Assembly: GCA_017555205.1 (NCBI GenBank)
Contig: JAFZGW010000013.1
Location: 186,001-250,000 of the forward strand
Source of the DNA: Akkermansia sp.
GTDB taxonomy: Bacteria; Verrucomicrobiota; Verrucomicrobiia; Verrucomicrobiales; Akkermansiaceae
Direction of reading: 5' to 3'
Length of the DNA stretch: 64,000 nt
Shown here: positions 1 to 8,442 of the stretch, in pieces
Position numbering within the stretch: the first letter of the stretch is position 1
Layout: every line of letters starts with the position of its first letter
Made by a program: the position numbers and the translations under genes
Notes under the pieces: model-generated
Databases searched by the model: none
What the model was told of the DNA's origin: nothing
The model's input: the letters and a program-made list of their open reading frames with translations, nothing else

Positions 1-1439
1 CTGCAACCTTCCTCGGCGCGCCCGGAGAGGGCTTTGCTCTGCGTAACTTTACATATGCGCAGCTTGCCATCGGTACAATTCTCGGGCGAATCATTGTGGG
101 TCGCCTGTTCCTGAAGCCGTATTACCAATACAATGTAGTATCTATCTACGAATATCTGGAGAAACGCTTCGGGCTGAGCACACGCCGCTGGGCCAGTGCA
201 ACATTCCTCATCAGCCGAGTGCTGGCCAGTGGTACTCGCTTATTCTTTGCCGGCATCCTGCTCGTGATAGCTTATATGATGATAACCGGGCAAGAAAGCG
301 CCGGCCAAGTCGAAACCGTGGTAATCTACATTGCTGCGCTTACATTCATCACTATAGCCACGGCGGTATATACCACACTCGGCGGTCTGAAGGCCGTCGT
401 ATGGACAGATGTTTTGCAGGCTTCCATCTTAGCTATATCTCTTGTTACCACCATAGGCGTGCTGCTGTTTAGTATCAAGGCTGGCGGCAGCTGGGCCGAA
501 GCTTGGCAAAACATTTGCCACCATCTTGGCAACAAAGATTACAACCCTTGTCAAATCAACAATTTAAAGCCTTGGGCCTTCTTTGATAGCGGATTCACAG
601 GGCAGGGGCTGTGGGCTGATATCAAGAATATACTCGGCAGTGAATACACCCTGTGGAGTGCAGTACTGGGCTCCACCTTCATCACCATGGCCACTCATGG
701 TACCGACCAGGACATGGTGCAACGCATGCTCGCCGCACCGGACAGCAAGAAGGGAGCACGAGCCGTTATCCTGTCCGGATTAATGGACATGCCCATCGTC
801 CTTGTCTTCATCTCCTGCGGTATGCTGCTCTTTGTATACTTTGCTCAGCAGGGGATTACCCCTCCCGAAAAACAGATTGAGATTTTCCCCTGGTTCATCA
901 TACACTGCCTGCCTGTTGGCGTAAGAGGTCTGCTGGTTGCTGCCCTGCTTGCCACAGCCATGGGGTCACTCTCCACCGCGCTGAATGCACTGGCAACTAC
1001 GGCCACCCGCGACTGGTATGTGGACGTTTTCCGTCCGCAGGCCGGACCGCAGGAGCAACTGCAAGCTGTGCGCTGGCTTACGGTGTTCTTTGCCGTGCTT
1101 CTCATCCTAGTTGGAGCCGGTACCGCATGGCTTACCGTAATGGATCCCACGGTGCGTATTCTGCCCATAGCCCTGGGTATCTTCGGCTACACCTACGGCT
1201 CTTTGCTTGGTGTATTCCTGCTTGGCATGCTCACCCGCGGACGCGGCAATGACTGTGGCAATATCATTGCGATGCTGGCCGGTTTTGCTACGGTTATTAC
1301 GCTTGAGATTCTCACTCGCAATGGGTTCATTACCCCGATAGCGTTCCCTTGGCGAGTAACCATCGGAACTCTTGCTACTTTCTCGGTGGGATGTTGTTTC
1401 CGTACGCAGCAAAGCTGCATCGACAACAGAGTCAAATAA
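1..1439 (+). CDS. Sodium:solute symporter (SSS family), 5' truncated
   Basis: Partial gene: the frame is open from base 3 at the left edge, so the true start lies outside the window. The visible part is about 478 residues of an integral membrane protein with many hydrophobic helices. The stretch reading YEYLEKRFG followed by an Arg-rich turn and a long helix is typical of SSS-family symporters, as is the TFLGAPGE segment near the left edge. Family members use the sodium gradient to import sugars, amino acids, vitamins or sialic acid; the substrate cannot be read from this sequence. A GTG at 96 is an internal codon, since the upstream codons continue the family sequence. The next gene has its own promoter just downstream. 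Confidence 0.85.
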   Translation, partial: ATFLGAPGEGFALRNFTYAQLAIGTILGRIIVGRLFLKPYYQYNVVSIYEYLEKRFGLSTRRWASATFLISRVLASGTRLFFAGILLVIAYMMITGQESAGQVETVVIYIAALTFITIATAVYTTLGGLKAVVWTDVLQASILAISLVTTIGVLLFSIKAGGSWAEAWQNICHHLGNKDYNPCQINNLKPWAFFDSGFTGQGLWADIKNILGSEYTLWSAVLGSTFITMATHGTDQDMVQRMLAAPDSKKGARAVILSGLMDMPIVLVFISCGMLLFVYFAQQGITPPEKQIEIFPWFIIHCLPVGVRGLLVAALLATAMGSLSTALNALATTATRDWYVDVFRPQAGPQEQLQAVRWLTVFFAVLLILVGAGTAWLTVMDPTVRILPIALGIFGYTYGSLLGVFLLGMLTRGRGNDCGNIIAMLAGFATVITLEILTRNGFITPIAFPWRVTIGTLATFSVGCCFRTQQSCIDNRVK

Positions 1440-1455
1440 TTAAAGCGATTTTTGA

Positions 1456-1484
1456 TTGCATTACTGCGAAGAATCAGCTAGAAT
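1456..1484 (+). promoter_or_regulatory. Promoter of the C39-like protease gene
   Basis: TTGCAT (1456-1461), 17-bp spacer, TAGAAT (1479-1484). Only 7 nt separate the -10 box from the ATG at 1492, so the mRNA should be leaderless. The extended form GCTAGAATA recurs before other genes in this window. Confidence 0.65.
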
Positions 1485-1491
1485 ACACCCC

Positions 1492-2751
1492 ATGAAAGGC
1501 TTTCGTTTAGCTACACTTTTATGTGGATTGATTTCCCCCACCTTTGCCGGAGACATTGCCGATATTATCAAGAGCGGTGACATCTGGGAAAAGACCTATA
1601 AGGAGCTCTCCGGCCGAGAGTTTAGCGACGTGAGCTATGATAGGATTGATGCCGACACAATACGCATATCGCGTGATTCGGGGATAAGGCTGGCGGAGCT
1701 GGATTTCGGAGAGACTGTCATCACTTGGAAGCCGGATAACGGCACCACTCAAAGCGTGGTTATCATGGTATATAATAAGGGCGATGATTTTCCCATCGAC
1801 CGAGATGCCTACATGAAAATTCTAAAAGAAACCATCGGTGCGCTCAATGAGATGATGATGACAAAGGGGAAGGCTCGACAGGCTGCAAAAAAGGATACCG
1901 GGGTATCCCTGAAAACTTGGATCTGGGAAAACGAGAACACGTTTTTGCGTTTGGATGCATCTTACTCAGGCAGCAAAAAACATTTTGCCTCCGAATTCAT
2001 TCGCCTGAAAATAGGACAGGATAAGGATTCCGTTGTCGGCGGCGGTGCCGATGATTCAGTGAAGCGCAATGACCTGAAAAGTAAGGTTCAGCGAGATGAA
2101 GAAAGCGGGGACGTCTGGCTCTCCCTTCCGATGATTGACCAAGGTGATAAAGGTTACTGTGTACCCGCAACTGTAGCGCGTGTATTTGCCTACTACGGCA
2201 TGACCGGAGTTGATCAGCATGCGTTGGCTCAACTCTGCGACAGTTCCGGAGAAGGCGGCACTATGATTGCAGACATGCAGGTGGCTCTCGAATCCATCAG
2301 CCGTAAGTTCCATATACGTTTACAGCTATTGGAAGGCAAGGATATCACTTCTGTCTTCATGGATTATATTGCCGATTATAACAAAGCAGCTAAAAGGCTC
2401 AGAAAAACTCAGGCAACGCCCATGGATTGGATAGAGGTCTGTAGAGACAAACAGGTGCTACTGGCCGCTCGGGGCAATAAAAGATACGTAAAAAAATGGT
2501 TTGCACCCATTAAAAAGAGCATAGATGCCGGAGTTCCCATATTGTGGAGTGTGGAGCTGGGGATTTTCCCTGAAGAGGATGGAGACCAGCCCGATGGTGG
2601 CCACATGCGTCTGATTGTTGGGTATAATGAAGAAAACGGCACGATTTTCTACAGTGACTCTTGGGGTGAAGGACATGAGAAGAAGACGATGAAGATGAAT
2701 TTTGCCGCAGCAATGACTCGATATCGCTATATCTTGCGCCCCTCCCGCTAA
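1492..2751 (+). CDS. Secreted C39/papain-like cysteine peptidase
   Basis: 419 residues starting MKGFRLATLL, a signal peptide ending near PTFAG. The start at 1492 is chosen because an earlier in-frame TTG (1456) falls inside the promoter -35 box. The N-terminal half (about residues 20-200) matches no domain I recognise. The C-terminal half carries a peptidase fold: DQGDKGYC with catalytic Cys223 and a preceding oxyanion-hole Gln, His371 in GGHMRLIVGY, and Asp389 in YSDSWG, the position of the papain Asn/Asp. The enzyme is expected to act outside the cytoplasm. No ABC exporter or bacteriocin gene lies beside it, so it is probably not a bacteriocin-processing C39 domain. Substrate unknown. Confidence 0.75.
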   Translation: MKGFRLATLLCGLISPTFAGDIADIIKSGDIWEKTYKELSGREFSDVSYDRIDADTIRISRDSGIRLAELDFGETVITWKPDNGTTQSVVIMVYNKGDDFPIDRDAYMKILKETIGALNEMMMTKGKARQAAKKDTGVSLKTWIWENENTFLRLDASYSGSKKHFASEFIRLKIGQDKDSVVGGGADDSVKRNDLKSKVQRDEESGDVWLSLPMIDQGDKGYCVPATVARVFAYYGMTGVDQHALAQLCDSSGEGGTMIADMQVALESISRKFHIRLQLLEGKDITSVFMDYIADYNKAAKRLRKTQATPMDWIEVCRDKQVLLAARGNKRYVKKWFAPIKKSIDAGVPILWSVELGIFPEEDGDQPDGGHMRLIVGYNEENGTIFYSDSWGEGHEKKTMKMNFAAAMTRYRYILRPSR

Positions 2752-2842
2752 GTTCAGATGAAGAGTCGGAAGAATATAACCCACACATTTTGGCAACCGG
2801 CCATCATGTGAAAGAGTAGAAGCATTTATATAAGTAAAAAGA

Positions 2843-2875
2843 CCGACCTGCGAATAAAAACGCAGGTCGGGCTTT
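2843..2875. terminator. Bidirectional intrinsic terminator
   Basis: Perfect 10-bp stem (2843-2852 with 2861-2870) and an 8-nt AT loop, with TTTT after it on the plus strand and a run of T after it on the minus strand. It sits between the convergent protease and RND pump genes and can serve both. Confidence 0.8.
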
Positions 2876-2896
2876 TAAGCTAGTGAGAAGCCACGT

Positions 2897-5800
2897 TTAT
2901 TTCTTGTCCACTCCAATGGTACGAGCAGTCCAGTCGCGCATGCGAGCAAAGATGGAGTAGAGGGCGGGCACCATGAAAATGCCGAATACTGTTGCCAGCA
3001 ACATGCCGAAGAATGTTGTGATACCGATTTCCTGACGGCTGGCAGCACCGGAACCGGTAGCCACAACCATGGGGAACACGCCGAAGATGAAGGAGATTGC
3101 CGTCATGAGCACCGCGCGGAATCGCATGCGAGCTCCATTGATAGCAGCGGTCTGCACACTGTTACCGGCGGCATGATCTTCCTTACTGAACTCCACCATA
3201 AGAATGGCATTCTTGGCAGCCAGACCAATGAGCATGAGAATACCCAACTGAACATAAATTGATAAGGTAAGACCGCAGAGCTGTACACCCATGAGCGCAC
3301 CAAGAGAAGCAACACTCACGGAGAGCATAACCGGAACCGGAGTGGTCCAACTCTCATATTGAGCCACAAGGAACAAATAGGCAAAGAGCATAGCCAGACC
3401 GATAAGCAAACCAATCTTGTCGGAATTCTGGCGTTCCTGATATGAAAGGTCTTTCCATTCTACAGCCCACTGGCGATCCAGCCCCTGAGCACGCTCTTCC
3501 TTATTAATTTGAGCTATTGTTTCTTCAATAAGCTTCATAACCAGACCGGAACCTACACCTGCCTGGGGCATGACGGTAACATCGGCGCTCATATACTGAT
3601 TGAATCGGCCATAATTCGACGGACCCAGTCGGTACGAGAGCGTACAAACCGCCGAGAGCGGCACCATGGCGCCCTTGTCATTACGCACCATCTGGTTCAG
3701 AATATCATCCGCCGTACGACGGTCTTTAACATCACCCTGAATCTTAACCTTGAAGTTGAATCCGTTGAGGGTGAAATCGTTCACATAGGATGAGGCCAAC
3801 ACACTCTGAAGAGTTGTGAAGATGCTTCGAACATCGACATTGAGAGCCTGTGCTTTTTCGCGGTTAATTTCCAAGCGAATTTGCGGAGTTTCAGCATTGA
3901 ATTCCGAGCGTACCATCATGATGAGTTCCGGGCGGGACTGCAGGCGCTTGCTCACCTCCTTCACCATATCACCAAGGTCCTTGGGGGTAGCATTACCGCG
4001 GCCTTCGAGTACCATAGATACACCGCCGTAGAGCCCTAAGCCCTGAATGGCAGGCGGAGTAGTTGCCATGATAGAAGCCTCAGGAATATCCTTACAGGCA
4101 TCATTAATCTTTTTGGCCAATGCCGTAGCATGCAAATCGGGGGTAGTACGCTCGCTCCAAGGCTTAAGCATGACGATTACCATACCATTGCCTTCACCCG
4201 AACCGGAAGCAAAGCTGAAACCACTGGTGGAAGTCACCATATCGATACCCTCAATCTTGGCAATGCGCTCCTCAATCTGGCGCATAACCTTATCGGTACG
4301 CTGCTTAGCTGTAGCGGAGCCTTCAAGGTTTACAATACAGAACACAGCACCCTTATCTTCGGTCGGGATGAAAGAGCTGTTGAGCATTTGCGGGGCAATA
4401 AGGCTCAGCAAGTCAAACTGGCTCTTGCTCTGCTTGGCCATGGCTGCAGCCGCACCGTGAGCCGGAGCAGGGCGCCATATATTGTTCCACCACTGAGGGG
4501 CACCGGCATAGAACGCATAGTTCAGGTACAGTATTAAGCCCATGACAAGCACCGTGAGCCAGACATTTCGCACCAAAATACCGGCTCCCCACAGGTAGAA
4601 GTTACGGCACTTCTCCATAAGCCAGTTAAACGGACGGAATATCCAGTACGACAAACGGGTCTGTTTAACATTGGCCGGCCTCAAAATCAGCGCACACAGA
4701 GCCGGGGAAAGAGTTAAGGCATTGAAAGTAGAGATACACAAAGCCACGCACATAGTCACGGAGAACTGCGTATAAATCACGCCCACCATGCCGCCGTAGA
4801 AGGCAATAGGCACATACACGGCAAGAGTTACGAGAGTTGTAGCGATAATAGCACCGGTAATTTGCTGCATGCTCTTTATCGTGGCCTCTCTCGGGGTGAG
4901 TTTTTCCTCCTGAATCAGTCGCATCACGTTTTCGACCACCACGATGGCATCATCCACCAGTGAACCGATAACCAAGATAAGACCGAACATGGTAAGCACA
5001 TTAATGGTGTAGCCCAACACATACATGAACGCAAAGGCACCCAGCAACGATACCGGAATGGCCAGTGCAGGTATGAGGGTTGCTCGCCAGTCCTGAAGGA
5101 AAACAAAAGTCACCAGCACAACAAGGAAAAGTGCAAGAACAAGAGTGATGCCGATTTCTTCCATGGTGGCGGAAATTGCCTGCGTGGGATCATAACCCAT
5201 GGTCCAGGTCACGCCATCGGGCAGCGTAGGTTCAATTTCTTTCATCTTGGCTTTCAGCGCGTCAACTGTAGCCAGAGCGTTGGCATCATTGTTACGCTGA
5301 ACCATCATACCCACAGCATTTTTGCCGTTCAGGCGGCTATAACCGGAGTTATTTTCAGCCCCTAATTCGATAGTGGCAATATCTTTCAGCTTGGTAACAT
5401 GGCCTTCCTCGCCACGTTTTACAATGATATTGCCGAACTCTTCTACAGTTTTGAGACGGCCTGTAGCAGTAACTTTGTAAGTGGCGTATGCCCCTTCGTC
5501 TTGCGAACCGACCGAGCCGGCGGCAGCTTGGATATTCTGCTCAGCGATAGCGCTGCGCACATCAGCCGGGGTAATGTTGAGGGCATTCATGCGGGTGGTA
5601 TTCATCCACACGCGCATGGAGTAGTTGCGGCTGTGCATGATATCCGCCACCGATACACCATCCACCTGAGTAAGCGGATCCTTAGCATTCATGCGCAACC
5701 AGTTAGTGAGCTCGAGAATATCCATCTTATTCTCATCGCACATGAAGCTGAGGAAGCAAAGCATATCACTGGAGCGCTTACGCACGCTATACCCCATCTG

Positions 5801-6172
5801 CTTAATTTCCTCGGGCAGCTTGCTTTCGACCTGCTTGATAGCATTCGAGACGTTCACCATGGCCATATCGTCATTGGTGCCGGTCTCAAATATAAGGGTG
5901 AGTGAGTAGGAGCCGTCGTTCGTACAAGAGGAGTGGAAATAGAGCAAATCATCCATACCGATGAGGTTCTCTTCCACCGGCGCGGCAACGACCTGCGCCA
6001 GCTCTTCAGCACTGGCACCAGCGTACGTCATACGCACCGAAATAGTGGGAGGAGATACCTCGGGGTATTCAGATACAGGCATCTTGCTCAGGCACAGAAG
6101 GCCGGCCAACATCATCACAATGGAGACAACGAAGGCGAACTTGGGGCGATGTATGAAGAATTGTGAAAACAT
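2897..6172 (-). CDS. RND family efflux pump, inner-membrane transporter (HAE1/AcrB type)
   Basis: 1091 residues. Inner-membrane proton-driven drug exporter of the AcrB/MexB type: FFIHRPKFAFVVSI at the N-terminus, two large periplasmic loops, the TM4 acidic pair in LVDDAIVVVENV, and the TM10 lysine in GLAAKNAILMVEF, which together form the proton relay. It is about 40 residues longer than usual because of an insertion after TM7 (about residues 555-595, rich in Ala, Trp and Pro). It lies 21 bp downstream of the adaptor gene on the same strand and should be co-transcribed with it. No TolC-like outer-membrane channel or TetR/MarR regulator is present in the window, so the exit duct must be encoded elsewhere. 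Confidence 0.93.
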   Translation of the reverse strand: MFSQFFIHRPKFAFVVSIVMMLAGLLCLSKMPVSEYPEVSPPTISVRMTYAGASAEELAQVVAAPVEENLIGMDDLLYFHSSCTNDGSYSLTLIFETGTNDDMAMVNVSNAIKQVESKLPEEIKQMGYSVRKRSSDMLCFLSFMCDENKMDILELTNWLRMNAKDPLTQVDGVSVADIMHSRNYSMRVWMNTTRMNALNITPADVRSAIAEQNIQAAAGSVGSQDEGAYATYKVTATGRLKTVEEFGNIIVKRGEEGHVTKLKDIATIELGAENNSGYSRLNGKNAVGMMVQRNNDANALATVDALKAKMKEIEPTLPDGVTWTMGYDPTQAISATMEEIGITLVLALFLVVLVTFVFLQDWRATLIPALAIPVSLLGAFAFMYVLGYTINVLTMFGLILVIGSLVDDAIVVVENVMRLIQEEKLTPREATIKSMQQITGAIIATTLVTLAVYVPIAFYGGMVGVIYTQFSVTMCVALCISTFNALTLSPALCALILRPANVKQTRLSYWIFRPFNWLMEKCRNFYLWGAGILVRNVWLTVLVMGLILYLNYAFYAGAPQWWNNIWRPAPAHGAAAAMAKQSKSQFDLLSLIAPQMLNSSFIPTEDKGAVFCIVNLEGSATAKQRTDKVMRQIEERIAKIEGIDMVTSTSGFSFASGSGEGNGMVIVMLKPWSERTTPDLHATALAKKINDACKDIPEASIMATTPPAIQGLGLYGGVSMVLEGRGNATPKDLGDMVKEVSKRLQSRPELIMMVRSEFNAETPQIRLEINREKAQALNVDVRSIFTTLQSVLASSYVNDFTLNGFNFKVKIQGDVKDRRTADDILNQMVRNDKGAMVPLSAVCTLSYRLGPSNYGRFNQYMSADVTVMPQAGVGSGLVMKLIEETIAQINKEERAQGLDRQWAVEWKDLSYQERQNSDKIGLLIGLAMLFAYLFLVAQYESWTTPVPVMLSVSVASLGALMGVQLCGLTLSIYVQLGILMLIGLAAKNAILMVEFSKEDHAAGNSVQTAAINGARMRFRAVLMTAISFIFGVFPMVVATGSGAASRQEIGITTFFGMLLATVFGIFMVPALYSIFARMRDWTARTIGVDKK

Positions 6173-6193
6173 GGTTGTGAGGTGAGAAGGGGG

Positions 6194-8368
6194 TTACTTA
6201 GTTTCTACCTCTTCGGAGGTGGTTGTCTGTTCGGGGGCAGGGGTGACCAGTCTCCCGTCCTCAATTTCTGCCATGGGGGAGACGATACAGCGGTCGCCCT
6301 CACGCAGGCCGGCAAAAATGGGGGTCAGGCCATTTTCATCGGGTGTACCGGTAAGCACACGCACTTGGACAGCTCTATTGTGACGCAGTGCATACACATA
6401 GTGCCCACTCGTATCGGTCAGGATTGCATGAGATGCCACGGCGGGCACCTTGCGGTCTGCTTTTCGGCTCACGCGGATGGTCACCACGCCACCGGGGCGC
6501 AGCTGACCGTCTTCGTTCTTAAATACGGCCCAGAAGTTCTGTGTATCCGTGGTGGTTTGAATGACGTTGTCACTAAAGTATACGCTACCTTTTTCGTGGT
6601 AGGTATTACCGTTGGCGGTCACTAGCGTAACCTCGGCATTGTCTTTCAAACGGTCATCAGTACCGTAATTGGAGAGAATGGCATTCTCACTCAGTGAGAA
6701 ACGAACATAAATGGGACTAATTTGCACTAGGGTGGCCAGAGGGGATTTCATATCGGAGATATAGGTACCCTCGGAGAAGTTTACACGGCCGATTCGACCG
6801 GTAATGGGGGCATACATTGTGCAACGCGAAAGGTCATCTTGCGCAATCACCAAGGCAGCATCCGCCTTCTTTTTCTGAGCCAACAATTCATCGAGAGCCG
6901 CTTTGGCACTCTCCATATCATCCTGACTGGTAGCATTGCTGGAAAGCAGCGCTACCTGACGGTCATACTTACGAGTTGCGTCCTTAATTTTAACCTCCAA
7001 TTGAGCGACGGCCGACTTTCGCGCATCTACCACAGCCTGATAGCGTGTGGGGTCAATACTGAACAATTCACTGTCTTTCTCTACCAAATCACCTTCAGTG
7101 AAGCTGGGCGCCGCCAGCACACCCTGAACCAAGGGGCGCAGATTGACGCGGTTAACCGCCTCCAATCGAGCGCCTTGGCACACCAACACGGTGGGGTCTT
7201 TCGCCATGACGACGGGAGTTGTTTCAACCTCCAGCGGTTGTTCTTGCTCCAAAACATTACCGCTTTCGTCGACCAGAGTATCGGGCTGAGCCGAAACAGG
7301 GATTACCTTGTCACCGACTCGCACCTTATGCGCGCCATCGGTAATAATGGTCTGCCCCTCTGAAAGTCCGGTGTATACTGATTGCAAACGCCCTTGTATG
7401 GAGCCGACGATAACGGGCTGACGTGCCACCTGATTATCACCATCGCTGACCGTGTAGACAAACGCGCCATCGGCATCATAGTGAATTGCAGTGAGGGGAA
7501 CCATGCAAACTTGCTGAGTATCGGTCAGTGAAATAAACATGGCGCCGATACCTCGCGGCGTGAGCATGTTGTCTTTATTGGGAAACTCCGCCCACAGTGT
7601 ATAGGTATCCGTACCGGAAGTAAGGAGATTGTCAACAATAGCCACCTTGCCGGCATGCTCATAGCGGCGGCCATTGGCAGGGTTAAGGCGAACATCTGCC
7701 ACGTTACCGATTTCTCTCGGACCGCGGAAAATACCGTTTACATCGGACTGACTGAGAGGGAAGCGCACATAGATGGGGTCCATCTGCTTAATTGTGGCGA
7801 GGGTTTCACCCTTAGTGACATAATTTCCTTCAGAAAATTCAACGCGACCTATACGGCCGGTAATCTCGGCACGAATGGTACAATCCTCCAAATCCTTGTT
7901 TGCTCTTACAAGTTCAGCCTTGGCGCCGGCCAGACTTGCTTTGAGCTCTTCGAGGCGGGCGTGGGCACTTTCTGTCGTTTCCACGGAGGTAGCCTGAGCC
8001 TCAGCCAATCGGGCAAGTCGCTTATAGCTCTTTTCTGCATAGACAATTCGAGCTTCAATTTCAGCGACAGCCGCCTCCGCCTGAGCTACTGCGGCCTTAT
8101 ATCTGACAGGAGAGATTTCAAAGAGCACATCACCGGCCTTTACAATGGAGCCTTCTCGAAACTTCGCATCTCCCAAAAAACCCTCAACAGCAGATTTTAC
8201 TGCCACGGAACGTATAGCCTCCATGTGGCCGATACTCTTGCGGGTAATACGGTCTTTACCAATCGTTACCTTTTCTACCTGAACATGTTCAGAAGCAGCC
8301 GGACGCTGAGCCATTGCGGACATTACCGTCAGGGGCGTTAAAGCCAGCAAACAAAGAGTGTATCTCAT
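6194..8368 (-). CDS. RND efflux adaptor: two membrane-fusion modules fused in one chain
   Basis: 724 residues from the ATG at 8368, twice the usual adaptor length. A signal peptide ends near AMAQ. Module A (about residues 32-360) and module B (about 390-715) each show the full adaptor order: lipoyl half-motif, alpha-helical hairpin, second lipoyl half and beta-barrel, and membrane-proximal domain. Near-identical landmarks recur: ITGRIGRVEFSEGNYV and ITGRIGRVNFSEGTYI, then PIYVRFPLS and PIYVRFSLS. An acidic linker rich in Glu and Gln joins the modules. RND pumps normally use six adaptors per trimer, in pairs, so this chain looks like a pre-joined pair. The start at 8368 is favoured over 8377 because it follows the -10 box by 7 nt. 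Confidence 0.9.
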   Translation of the reverse strand: MRYTLCLLALTPLTVMSAMAQRPAASEHVQVEKVTIGKDRITRKSIGHMEAIRSVAVKSAVEGFLGDAKFREGSIVKAGDVLFEISPVRYKAAVAQAEAAVAEIEARIVYAEKSYKRLARLAEAQATSVETTESAHARLEELKASLAGAKAELVRANKDLEDCTIRAEITGRIGRVEFSEGNYVTKGETLATIKQMDPIYVRFPLSQSDVNGIFRGPREIGNVADVRLNPANGRRYEHAGKVAIVDNLLTSGTDTYTLWAEFPNKDNMLTPRGIGAMFISLTDTQQVCMVPLTAIHYDADGAFVYTVSDGDNQVARQPVIVGSIQGRLQSVYTGLSEGQTIITDGAHKVRVGDKVIPVSAQPDTLVDESGNVLEQEQPLEVETTPVVMAKDPTVLVCQGARLEAVNRVNLRPLVQGVLAAPSFTEGDLVEKDSELFSIDPTRYQAVVDARKSAVAQLEVKIKDATRKYDRQVALLSSNATSQDDMESAKAALDELLAQKKKADAALVIAQDDLSRCTMYAPITGRIGRVNFSEGTYISDMKSPLATLVQISPIYVRFSLSENAILSNYGTDDRLKDNAEVTLVTANGNTYHEKGSVYFSDNVIQTTTDTQNFWAVFKNEDGQLRPGGVVTIRVSRKADRKVPAVASHAILTDTSGHYVYALRHNRAVQVRVLTGTPDENGLTPIFAGLREGDRCIVSPMAEIEDGRLVTPAPEQTTTSEEVETK

Positions 8369-8375
8369 ACAGTTC

Positions 8376-8403
8376 ATATTAGCGAATATTTAAAAAAAAT
8401 CAA
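8376..8403 (-). promoter_or_regulatory. Promoter of the RND adaptor-pump operon
   Basis: TTGATT (8398-8403 read in reverse), 16-bp spacer, TAATAT (8376-8381). The gap to the ATG at 8368 is 7 nt, predicting a leaderless transcript. Confidence 0.55.
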
Positions 8404-8442
8404 CTTATTTTTATGTACATCTAACATCAGGGGTATTCCAAT

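Noticed and set aside
1456..1491. Upstream in-frame start (TTG at 1456) for the C39-like protease
   Set aside because: It falls inside the -35 box and would add 12 non-signal residues before a normal signal peptide.
3509..5905. Several 70-170 codon plus-strand frames inside the RND pump gene
   Set aside because: They are shadows of a complete, conserved minus-strand gene and carry no motif.
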